Counted from the first letter of the stretch, positions 1 through 6,517 are shown. The stretch is 11,512 nucleotides of DNA from MGIIb-O2 sp964003245 (GCA_964003245.1 CAXFIU010000043.1:1-11512), one strand, 5' to 3'. Program-made: numbers and translations. The notes: generated from the letters alone by a model not told the origin.

Positions 1-803
1 AGCCATCCTTTAGACTCAGTATAATCGCTTAATGATTCTAGCCTCTGGAATAATTTATTTCCAGTTCCGCCTTCTCCTTTCTGAGCCCTAGCGTTCCAAA
101 CCCCACCAAACAGGAATTCCCATATTCCAAAAGATTGATGATGGAATTTTTTGAATAACCAATTACCAGGAACTAGTAAGAAAATAATGACTAAAGTAGC
201 AACAACTCCTATCATCCCACTAGTCCACTCGGTAGATGCAGAAATTAAAACTAAGAAAGCACCTGCACCAGAAAGATATGAGATAACTGGTGAACTCTTC
301 AAGAGATGGTAGAGGAATGGTGGGTTTTTCCCTCGTGAATTCACATATCGAGTAGTTGTAATCCATTGACCGACAGTCCTTCCTGTTTTGTAAGGCATAA
401 AGACCAGATTGAATATAGGCAATATCAGACTAATAATCAATACATATGTTAAATCAGAAGCACCTCCAGCGACAATATTGGTTAGAAGATAGAACGAGAA
501 TAGTGAGAAATTCACAGCGAGATCAACTATCGTACGGAACAAAGAACGTGCTCTGTTAACTTCATCAAATCCTTCGGGGAATTCCTTGATTACGCGCTCC
601 TTTCTAGTCTTCGGAGTTTTTGCTTTCTTGACTTTGGCCTTCTTAACTTTAGCCGCCTTTTTCGGTTTAGTAGTTGCTTCCTCTTTCTTAGTAGCCTTGG
701 TAACAGCTTCATTGAACTTTGTAACTTCTTCTTCTGCCTTAACTACCTTAGCAGTTTTTTCATCTTCTTTCTGAGCATTCCCAGCCTTTTCTAATAGTCC
801 CAT
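1..803 (-). CDS. RDD-type membrane protein with lysine-rich N-terminal tail (3' end cut by window edge)
   Basis: The reading frame is open from the ATG at 803 to the left edge (267 codons, no stop), so the C-terminus is missing. Residues 1-70 are soluble and very rich in Lys, Ala and Glu, with KKAK-type repeats at about 46-62. From residue 86 a membrane domain begins. The segment SLFRTIVDLAV holds the R90/D94 pair typical of the first RDD helix, and a later segment PYKTGRTVGQW resembles the GRTxGK region of RDD proteins. I count about four hydrophobic segments, the last ending near LLVPGNWLF. RDD proteins are small membrane proteins of mostly unknown function, some linked to ion or solute transport. 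The start lies only 4 bases after the stop of the upstream gene, so the two are very likely co-transcribed and perhaps translationally coupled. The family call is moderately sure; the specific role is unknown. Confidence 0.7.
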   Translation of the reverse strand, partial: MGLLEKAGNAQKEDEKTAKVVKAEEEVTKFNEAVTKATKKEEATTKPKKAAKVKKAKVKKAKTPKTRKERVIKEFPEGFDEVNRARSLFRTIVDLAVNFSLFSFYLLTNIVAGGASDLTYVLIISLILPIFNLVFMPYKTGRTVGQWITTTRYVNSRGKNPPFLYHLLKSSPVISYLSGAGAFLVLISASTEWTSGMIGVVATLVIIFLLVPGNWLFKKFHHQSFGIWEFLFGGVWNARAQKGEGGTGNKLFQRLESLSDYTESKGW

Positions 804-807
804 AATT

Positions 808-1554
808 TCATTCTCCGTACAATGCGCCCATCTTTTCAAATATTGAGAAATCCGAGGAAGCAATAAATGCTTCTACAGGTTTATTATCATCAGGTAAATC
901 TCCAAGAACCTTATTAATTATTCTAAAGAACTCGCCTTTCTCTTCTTCAGAAACAGATTCTGGCGATGACCCGACTTTCTCAAATAATGAAAATGAATCT
1001 GAAGCAATAAAATTCTTAATTGCGGGTTCGTCAATAATATCTCCTAACAAATTATTAATCACTGCAAAGAAAACTGCAAAATCTTCGTCTTCCTCATCAT
1101 CATGATTTTCTTCTTCATATTCTTCACTAGGAGCTTGAATTAATTCAACAGTTGGTTTAATTTCACGCATTTCTTGCTGCTGTTTTTTACGTAAAACTAT
1201 TATTTCTCTATCTAATTCTGAGCCAAAACGATTAGAGAATCTATCCAAGAGTGTGCCAACTTCGCCAGTAGCGATTCTATCTATATGTCCATACATGCTC
1301 TCGCGGTTACCTACTGACAAGTTGGGATCAGAGGCTTTCCTTTTCTCCCAATGTGATTGGAAGTCAGTAGTTTGAGAGTCTTCGACATCTTCTGACGTGT
1401 TCTCTTCTTCCTCAATTATCTCCAAATCATCATCCAAATCGACAACTTCTGGGGGCGGGGGCGGTGGTGGTGGTAGAGGCAAAGAGATGCCTGGTGGGAG
1501 TGGCGGCAAAGGCATCCCTTGAGGTTCATCTTGAGTCGTCTCGTCCTCGCCCAT
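808..1554 (-). CDS. Acidic, proline-rich hypothetical protein with a duplicated C-terminal module
   Basis: I recognise no family. From the ATG at 1554 the protein has 248 residues; a GTG at 1587 would add 11. Residues 11-35 are proline-rich and include eight consecutive prolines, followed by a strongly acidic stretch (about 38-60). Residues 80-135 look helical and charged, possibly a coiled coil (KKQQQEMREI). The C-terminal third contains two copies of one module, about 162-195 and 209-243, sharing the pattern FF..I-N..LGD....FIAS..FS.FEK.G at a spacing of about 47 residues. There is no signal peptide or membrane segment, so it should be cytoplasmic, perhaps a scaffold or adaptor for the RDD-type membrane protein encoded 4 bases downstream. 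The Pro run and acidic linkers resemble disordered interaction regions. Function is not assignable from sequence alone. Confidence 0.75.
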   Translation of the reverse strand: MGEDETTQDEPQGMPLPPLPPGISLPLPPPPPPPPEVVDLDDDLEIIEEEENTSEDVEDSQTTDFQSHWEKRKASDPNLSVGNRESMYGHIDRIATGEVGTLLDRFSNRFGSELDREIIVLRKKQQQEMREIKPTVELIQAPSEEYEEENHDDEEDEDFAVFFAVINNLLGDIIDEPAIKNFIASDSFSLFEKVGSSPESVSEEEKGEFFRIINKVLGDLPDDNKPVEAFIASSDFSIFEKMGALYGE

Positions 1555-1614
1555 AGTGCTCACTAGTACTCTTCCGAACCTAATCACTCTTCAACATATT
1601 GTGATTCGGTGTTC

Positions 1615-1624
1615 AAATTATATC
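1615..1624 (-). promoter_or_regulatory. Possible TATA box upstream of the acidic proline-rich gene
   Basis: Read on the minus strand this is GATATAATTT, close to an archaeal TATA box. It overlaps the end of priS and lies about 30 bases before the GTG at 1587 and 65 before the ATG at 1554. It could give the two downstream genes their own promoter inside the leftward gene set. No BRE or start site can be confirmed by eye. Confidence 0.25.
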
Positions 1625-2829
1625 TAATTGACAATTGAACCCCAACCTTTCAGAACTAAGAATGTAGCTAAAGATTCAGGGACTTCAAATCTATCTCCAG
1701 AGTTGCCCTCAACCCTAATTCCAGCTAATTCAGCAGTTACATCATCTTTCTCCAATAAAATATTAAATTTCTTATCTGAAGAAAAAACTATCGATTCCTC
1801 TAATGGATTGAAAGAATTATTCGAAAAAGGATTTAATCTCTCTAATGGCATTTCTGTTACTCTTAATCCACATTTACCATGTAGGCTCCCTATCCACCGG
1901 ATTACTCTCTTCACATCAACGGTTACTGCCTCATCTGTTTCTCCTGCTGAACCTAATACTACCGAATTATCTCCTTTCACCATATCCCAAAACAAAGAAG
2001 TATTTTTTTCGCCAAAGACTCTTAATTTATTATCGGCTAATATCCGATTTAGGCGTTCATCGTCTGCCATATCTGCTATTTCATTGATTTTATTCTTAGA
2101 TATTTTTTTGGAAGAATTTGTTGATAGTTTATTGGTATTCTCTACAGCAGATTGTAAATCCTGAATATATGACTTATGATCTTCTCCCTTTTCTTTAATA
2201 ATCTTCAATTTGTGAGTTACGGATTTAATGCCATTATTGATTCTATTTTGCCAACCGGATTCCGGCCCTGAAAGAACTGTCTGAACATTTATTCCCTCAC
2301 CACGTATATAATTGACAAGTTGTCTTCTAGCATTAGAATCAAGATGTAATAATGAGGGGTCTCTAACATGGATATGGAAACCTCTGTGGCCAGAGAAAGA
2401 TGTCTGAACATATTTCTCCTCAAATCCAAATTCAGGATGTAAGAAGTCAGACCAGAGTGTCCATGCTTGTTCTTGAATCAAAGATATCATAGTTGGAAAA
2501 TCATTATCCGAGACGCCGGGTAAATGGTCTCCGTCTAAATCGAATATTAGATCCGCTCCAAGCCAATCTTTGTCTATCATTTTTCTTTCATTAGGAGATC
2601 TGTAATAAGCCGTACTATGAAAACATGAATGAGGAGTTTTCTGATTCAAATAATCAGATAACCCTTTCTTATCCAGAAATCCTCTGTGTCTATCAGGAGG
2701 TCTAGAACCCCAAGGAATAAACATCCATTCCCTACTTTTGAGTCTTGGAGGAACCCATAAATCATCAGGATTCAAAGATTTATAGTAGTCTCCAAACCGT
2801 AGAGCGAAACGACTCCAGCCCTCTACCAT
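1624..2829 (-). CDS. priS: DNA primase small (catalytic) subunit PriS
   Basis: This is the catalytic subunit of the archaeal/eukaryotic-type primase, which makes primers for replication together with PriL. The 401-residue length is a little above the usual 330-400. Three family signatures are visible: LIFDLDGD (D97 and D99, metal-binding aspartates), SFSGHRGFHIHV (146-155, the SxH nucleotide-binding motif), and VTVDVKRVIRWIGSLHGKCGL (D305 as the third catalytic aspartate, plus SLHGK). The N-terminal YYRSP segment (75-79) also fits PriS. The zinc-knuckle cysteines found in several archaeal PriS proteins after the DxD motif are absent; only C69 and C320 remain. Residues about 205-255 form a charged, Lys/Ser/Asn-rich insertion. 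The ATG at 2829 has no clear Shine-Dalgarno; a small hairpin sits just before it. The gene follows a small ORF by 42 bases in the same direction. PriL is not in the window. Confidence 0.95.
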   Translation of the reverse strand: MVEGWSRFALRFGDYYKSLNPDDLWVPPRLKSREWMFIPWGSRPPDRHRGFLDKKGLSDYLNQKTPHSCFHSTAYYRSPNERKMIDKDWLGADLIFDLDGDHLPGVSDNDFPTMISLIQEQAWTLWSDFLHPEFGFEEKYVQTSFSGHRGFHIHVRDPSLLHLDSNARRQLVNYIRGEGINVQTVLSGPESGWQNRINNGIKSVTHKLKIIKEKGEDHKSYIQDLQSAVENTNKLSTNSSKKISKNKINEIADMADDERLNRILADNKLRVFGEKNTSLFWDMVKGDNSVVLGSAGETDEAVTVDVKRVIRWIGSLHGKCGLRVTEMPLERLNPFSNNSFNPLEESIVFSSDKKFNILLEKDDVTAELAGIRVEGNSGDRFEVPESLATFLVLKGWGSIVN

Positions 2830-2832
2830 AGT

Positions 2833-2847
2833 CTACTTAGAAAGTAG
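2833..2847 (-). promoter_or_regulatory. Small inverted repeat in the priS leader
   Basis: CTACTT and AAGTAG form a perfect 6-bp inverted repeat around a 3-base loop, ending 3 bases before the priS ATG. In the mRNA it would fold over the place where a ribosome-binding site would lie, and no Shine-Dalgarno is visible there. It may affect priS translation, or be chance. Confidence 0.25.
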
Positions 2848-2871
2848 GTAGCAAATTAAGTTGAGGTTTAA

Positions 2872-3066
2872 TCAATCAAGATTGAGATTAGATACTTTCT
2901 TACCTTCAGATGCTGAATCTGCACCTGTAGCTTCAACATATGCTTCCCAGCATACAAATTGGTCATCCATTACTATCGCTTCTGCAAAAGTCATTGCTTT
3001 ACCTGTGATTGCGCAAATAGGACCTAGTTGTCCTGTTGCTGTAGATAGTTTAGAGGCATCCGGCAT
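2872..3066 (-). CDS. Small hypothetical protein with two cysteines, upstream of priS
   Basis: This is a 64-residue protein from the ATG at 3066; an ATG at 3105 would add 13 residues, which are more basic and hydrophobic and look less protein-like. I do not recognise the family. The core is GPICAITGKAMTFAEA followed by IVMDDQFVCWEAYVEA. The two Cys (18 and 39 from the shorter start) sit in the first and last parts of a compact domain, which loosely recalls half of a treble-clef or LIM-like knuckle, but only two possible ligands are present. The tail is polar. It is the first gene of the leftward set leading into priS (42-base gap), so a role linked to replication is conceivable but not shown. 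The opposite strand is also open here; the minus frame is preferred for its composition and operon position. Confidence 0.55.
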   Translation of the reverse strand: MPDASKLSTATGQLGPICAITGKAMTFAEAIVMDDQFVCWEAYVEATGADSASEGKKVSNLNLD

Positions 3067-3156
3067 ATTAAGGTCGAAAAGAAACACTCTATTCAGCCTT
3101 ACCATTCACCATACAGAGATACACACAGTTTTGTATTAGTTTTCAACCGCCAAATC

Positions 3157-4017
3157 ATGAACAGAGCCGAGAAGCCCTTCCGAGTAGGGCATTCACCAGA
3201 TCCAGATGATGCATTCATGTTCCATGCAATGACCACTGGTACAATAGATACCGAAGGAAGAGAATATGAACATGTACTATTAGATATTGAAACTCTGAAT
3301 AAACATGCTATGGATGGCGAATATGAAATTTCGGCAGTTAGCATCCATTCATTTCCAGAAATTGCTGACAAATATCATTTGATGAATTGTGGAGCGTCTA
3401 TGGGAGAAGGATATGGCCCAATGGTTATTTCAAAAAGAGAAATGACTGAAGAAGAAGCGAAAACCAAGGTTATAGCAATACCAGGATTAGGAACTAGTGC
3501 TTACCTATCGCTATTATTAGCTTGGGGCGATGTGAAAGTAGAAGTTGTCCCATTTGATGAAATCCTACCTAAAGTTGTCAGTGGAGAATATGATGCTGGT
3601 TTGATTATACATGAGGGGCAACTGACTTGGGAGTCTGAAGGAGTCAAACTAGTACTAGATTTGGGGATATGGTGGAATGAAAAAACCGGATTGCCTTTAC
3701 CTTTAGGAGGAAATGTAGTCAGAAAGGATCTAGGGATGGAGTTATGCGAATCATTAACTGAAGATGTGAAAAATAGCATAATTCATTCACTGGAGAATCC
3801 TGATGATGCACTGGAATTTGCCAAAAAATGGGGGAGAGGAATTGATGATGAAACTAATAAGGAGTTTGTAGGAATGTATGTAAACAATCGAACTATTGAT
3901 TATGGTGAAGAAGGAAGAGATGCAATTAGATTATTTCTCAAGGAAGGCCAGAAAATTGGCATGGTTGATGAAAACTTGATTGTTGACGATATTAAATTTA
4001 TAGGATCAGGTGAATGA
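3157..4017 (+). CDS. mqnD: 1,4-dihydroxy-6-naphthoate synthase MqnD (menaquinone, futalosine pathway)
   Basis: MqnD converts cyclic dehypoxanthinyl futalosine into 1,4-dihydroxy-6-naphthoate, a late step of the futalosine route to menaquinone. The 286 residues match the family length and its periplasmic-binding-protein-like fold. Visible marks: the N-terminal VGHSPDPDDAFMFHAM (10-25), a variant of the SPCPND start seen in many MqnD proteins; GEGYGPMVISKR (84-94); PGLGTSAYLSLLL (109-121); and YDAGLIIHEGQLTW (145-158), with H152 at the place of the catalytic histidine. LPLPLGGNVVRKDLG follows. There is no signal peptide, so it is cytoplasmic. The start lacks a Shine-Dalgarno; a TTTTGTATTAG box about 20-28 bases upstream would fit a leaderless transcript. 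The stop abuts the ATG of the next gene. SPDPDD proteins form a branch sometimes annotated only as substrate-binding proteins, but mqnA and mqnE nearby support MqnD. Confidence 0.88.
   Translation: MNRAEKPFRVGHSPDPDDAFMFHAMTTGTIDTEGREYEHVLLDIETLNKHAMDGEYEISAVSIHSFPEIADKYHLMNCGASMGEGYGPMVISKREMTEEEAKTKVIAIPGLGTSAYLSLLLAWGDVKVEVVPFDEILPKVVSGEYDAGLIIHEGQLTWESEGVKLVLDLGIWWNEKTGLPLPLGGNVVRKDLGMELCESLTEDVKNSIIHSLENPDDALEFAKKWGRGIDDETNKEFVGMYVNNRTIDYGEEGRDAIRLFLKEGQKIGMVDENLIVDDIKFIGSGE
4008..4013 (+). promoter_or_regulatory. Shine-Dalgarno for the DOHH-like gene
   Basis: AGGTGA lies within the last codons of mqnD and complements the 3' end of archaeal 16S rRNA. It sits 4 bases before the ATG at 4018, supporting that start and coupled translation with mqnD. 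Confidence 0.5.
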
Positions 4018-4497
4018 ATGGAAGAAAGGAAAAAACCAGAAATTAGTCCTTTTGATTCAGTAGACCCTGCTCCACCTAGTGAAGATTCTAATGTTTCTTC
4101 TCTAAGACAAACATTGTGTAATGAAAATGAAAAAATGTTCCAAAGGATGAGGGCTTTATTCGCATTAAGAAACATGGGAGGTCACGATTCTGTTGAGGCA
4201 TTGACTGCTGCATTTACATCAGATTCCGCACTATTGAAACATGAGATAGCTTATGTTCTTGGACAAATGCAAGACCCACATGCTGTACCTTCTTTGATAG
4301 ACAGACTTTCAGATTCATCAGAGGATGTTATGGTTAGACATGAAGCAGCAGAAGCACTTGGTGCAATCGGAGACATGGTGGCTATGGACACCCTAAGACA
4401 ATTTCAAAATGATTCGGAGATTGTTGTCGCAGAATCCTGTGAAGTGGCAATTGACCTACTGAATTATGTTTCAAGTAAAGAATTAAACTATTCTTGA
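4018..4497 (+). CDS. Half-length deoxyhypusine hydroxylase (DOHH)-like HEAT-repeat protein
   Basis: The 159 residues align by eye with the C-terminal half of eukaryotic DOHH, which hydroxylates deoxyhypusine on eIF5A to give hypusine. In order: the inter-lobe linker SVDPAPP (14-20); FQRMRALFALRNMGG (41-55); LLKHEIAYVLGQMQD (72-86) with H75-E76; VMVRHEAAEALGAIGD (104-119) with H108-E109; AESCEVAIDLL (138-148); and a tail SSKELNYS resembling the DOHH C-terminus. The His-Glu pairs are 33 residues apart, as in each lobe of human DOHH (H56/H89 and H207/H240). Human DOHH has about 300 residues and two lobes, and its diiron site takes ligands from both; a single lobe would have to dimerise to make the site. 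It might instead be a PBS-lyase-type HEAT protein, but the linker and tail argue against that. It directly follows mqnD and overlaps mqnA by 10 bases tail to tail. Family call strong; activity inferred. Confidence 0.85.
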   Translation: MEERKKPEISPFDSVDPAPPSEDSNVSSLRQTLCNENEKMFQRMRALFALRNMGGHDSVEALTAAFTSDSALLKHEIAYVLGQMQDPHAVPSLIDRLSDSSEDVMVRHEAAEALGAIGDMVAMDTLRQFQNDSEIVVAESCEVAIDLLNYVSSKELNYS

Positions 4498-5288
4498 GAA
4501 GGAAGCCAAGTAATTTCTCCTTTCATATTACAAACTTCTTTGAGGAAGAATTCCAAGCCTTGTTTGGAAAAATCGTCAAGTCTATTTTGCACCTCAACAG
4601 AAAAATATTCTGAGATTCTTTTCTCGGTAAAACCTAATTTCAAGGAAGTTCTTCTGATTACTTGATCTCTCCAAGAATTGTCATCTAAGAAAATATCATA
4701 TTGACGGACCATGTCATTACTTGCTTTATTCAGGATAGGGATAGGGGAATCTTTTCGAGCGGCAAAAACACCGAAAACCATTGGAAATCCTGTCTTTCTA
4801 GTCCATTCTGCACCAAGATCAAGTTTCACTAAATCAGGATTATCTCGAGCCGCTATTAATGCCCTATCACCGATTAATAATGCTCCATCGGATTCATCTA
4901 GCATTGCTGTTAAATCAGGTCCTTTGTCATTAAACTTAGGGTCAAGGTTCATTGATTTCAGTATCCATTTTAGCAAGGCTCTAGAAGTAGATGAATCGGA
5001 TGGGAGAGCTATGTCTCTCATATGTTCAATAGGTCTAGTTCCAAATAGGATTACAGAACCAACATCACCTTGGCTTACAATTCCAAGTTTAGGTATCAAA
5101 AGTAATTCATCTGAATGTTTAGCAAAATCCGCTGCAGGTATTGGAGCAGTGATACAATCTCTCCTAAGTAAATGACCGGTTAACCAAGACGGAGGGGCTG
5201 GTAGAATTTTCCAATCATCCTCAAGTCCATCAAAAATTGGATCGCAATTTGCGAATGCGACCCTTCCAAGTACATTTTCCCAAGACAT
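4488..5288 (-). CDS. mqnA: Chorismate dehydratase MqnA (menaquinone, futalosine pathway)
   Basis: MqnA removes water from chorismate to give 3-enolpyruvyl-benzoate, the first committed step of the futalosine pathway. The 266 residues match the family. Visible marks: GRVAFANCDPIFDGL at the N-terminus (8-22), the place where MqnA proteins read V.YlN..P; a segment like L..G.iD.apiPaadfa (about 40-55); MRDIALPSDSSTSRALLKWIL (90-110), the typical vaLdp.S.TS..L motif; DGALLIGDRAL (134-144); and DLGAEWTRKTGFPMVFGVFAARKD (157-180). Two related proteins, MqnA and MqnD, share this fold; the GDRAL and DLG.EW..TGfP.VF signatures fit MqnA. The ATG at 5288 lies 4 bases after the mqnE stop and is preceded by GTGATC, a partial Shine-Dalgarno with suitable spacing. 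It is thus the second gene of an mqnE-mqnA operon and converges on the DOHH-like gene. Confidence 0.88.
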   Translation of the reverse strand: MSWENVLGRVAFANCDPIFDGLEDDWKILPAPPSWLTGHLLRRDCITAPIPAADFAKHSDELLLIPKLGIVSQGDVGSVILFGTRPIEHMRDIALPSDSSTSRALLKWILKSMNLDPKFNDKGPDLTAMLDESDGALLIGDRALIAARDNPDLVKLDLGAEWTRKTGFPMVFGVFAARKDSPIPILNKASNDMVRQYDIFLDDNSWRDQVIRRTSLKLGFTEKRISEYFSVEVQNRLDDFSKQGLEFFLKEVCNMKGEITWLPSQE

Positions 5289-5292
5289 TTGA

Positions 5293-6501
5293 TCACGACG
5301 TAGATTGAGCTACAGGAAGTCTCCTATTATCGTCATCAGGTTTTCTTCTATAACGAGTAAAATTAGAATATGTAGTATTTCTTTTTACAGGTGTTGAGTT
5401 GACATTTTCTATAATCTTAGCTAATTCTTCACTATCACTATCGAGTCTAGCAGAACTACCTGCCTCATGCATTATTTCCTCGTGATTGACTGTACCATCA
5501 ATATCATCAGCACCAGAATTAAGAGCAATAGAAGCAACATGACTTCCTATATTCATACGATATGCTTTGATATGAGGGATATTGTCTAACATAATTCTTG
5601 AAATGGCGATGACTCTAATTATTTCGTTCAATGAGGCTAACTGGGCTTCAGGAAGTCTTGTTTTATCGGGAAGAAAAGGATATGGAACAAAACATTGGAA
5701 ACCGCTACTAACTTTTTGTTGACTCCTTAATTTATGAAGATGAATTGCTCTTTCCCTGACTGTCTCAACGGTTCCAAATAACATAGTACAATTTGTTTTA
5801 ATTCCCAAACTATGTGCTATCTCATGAATGGTAAGATACTCAGAAGATGATTCCTTACCTCGACAGATTCTATTCCTTACAGTATCGACTAAAATTTCAG
5901 CACCCCCGCCAGGTAGAGAATCTAATCCTGCGGATTTTAGTCTGGATAATGTTTCCTCAACAGAAAGTCCACTCCTAGATGCAATATGTTTGACTTCGAC
6001 AGCAGTCAATGATTTGATGTGTATATGAGGATAAGATTTCTTCGCAGAACGGTATAAATCTTCATAATATTCTATATCCCAATCAGGGTGTAAACCACCT
6101 ACTGAGTGAACTTCATCAATAATTCCACTAAATGGTTCAATTCTGTGTAAATATTCTTCAACACTCAGGGCATATGCATCATTATGCCTTGGACCTTTTC
6201 GAAAAGCACAAAACCTGCATGCCAAAATACAAATATTTGTAGTATTTACATGAAGATTATCATTAAAATATACATAATCGCCAAAACGTGACTTCTTAAT
6301 TAAATCTGCAAGTGCTGAGATTCCTGATAAATTGGGAGACTCGAATAGTTTGGTACCCAATTCAACATCAACATTGCCTCCTTTGACCAGTATATTGTAA
6401 CATTCAACAAGCAAAGAATCATTTTTTACAGATAAAGGTAAAGAAAAATTTTCCAAGACTTTTCTCCAGTCATTATTTCCTGCAAGGGGCGTCCCAATCA
6501 T
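5293..6501 (-). CDS. mqnE: Aminofutalosine synthase MqnE (radical SAM)
   Basis: MqnE joins 3-enolpyruvyl-benzoate to S-adenosylmethionine, giving aminofutalosine, the step after MqnA. The radical SAM motif C-x3-C-x2-C is at residues 91, 95 and 98 (ICILACRFCAF). Further marks are VGGLHPDWDIEYYEDLY, HIKSLTAVEVKHIA (161-174), GLDSLPGGGAEIL and TNCTMLFGTVET. The sister enzyme MqnC shares the fold; IHIKxxTA, SLPGGGAEI and the cysteine in RICRGK favour MqnE, whereas MqnC usually reads HxFSPxE and SIPGGGAEI. FVPYPFLPD is intermediate between the two, so MqnC is not fully excluded. I chose the ATG at 6501 (402 residues); TTG codons at 6528 and 6531 would add up to 10. The C-terminal 25 residues are basic and low in complexity. 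It leads a tight two-gene operon with mqnA. Confidence 0.8.
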   Translation of the reverse strand: MIGTPLAGNNDWRKVLENFSLPLSVKNDSLLVECYNILVKGGNVDVELGTKLFESPNLSGISALADLIKKSRFGDYVYFNDNLHVNTTNICILACRFCAFRKGPRHNDAYALSVEEYLHRIEPFSGIIDEVHSVGGLHPDWDIEYYEDLYRSAKKSYPHIHIKSLTAVEVKHIASRSGLSVEETLSRLKSAGLDSLPGGGAEILVDTVRNRICRGKESSSEYLTIHEIAHSLGIKTNCTMLFGTVETVRERAIHLHKLRSQQKVSSGFQCFVPYPFLPDKTRLPEAQLASLNEIIRVIAISRIMLDNIPHIKAYRMNIGSHVASIALNSGADDIDGTVNHEEIMHEAGSSARLDSDSEELAKIIENVNSTPVKRNTTYSNFTRYRRKPDDDNRRLPVAQSTS

Positions 6502-6517
6502 ATTCCTACAACTGTCC

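Noticed and set aside
586..774. Hydrophobic 62-codon open frame on the + strand
   Set aside because: It is the reverse reading of the Lys-rich tail of the RDD-type protein: Lys codons read backwards give Phe and Leu, creating a false membrane-like peptide.
1628..2164. Long open frame of 178 codons on the + strand opposite priS
   Set aside because: It is antisense to well-supported priS motifs, is rich in Ser/Leu/Thr as expected from reverse reading, and shows no recognisable domain.
2861..3139. Open frame of 92 codons on the + strand opposite the small two-Cys protein
   Set aside because: The minus-strand frame has a more natural composition, sits in line with priS and leaves a normal gap to mqnD; the plus frame would end just 17 bases before mqnD with no clear start signal.
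4711..5175. 154-codon open frame on the + strand opposite mqnA
   Set aside because: It lies entirely within mqnA, whose motifs are clear, and has no family features.
5293..6501. Cyclic dehypoxanthinyl futalosine synthase (MqnC) as the identity of the radical SAM gene
   Set aside because: IHIKxxTA, SLPGGGAEI, the Cys in RICRGK and adjacency to mqnA fit MqnE better, though the call is not absolute.
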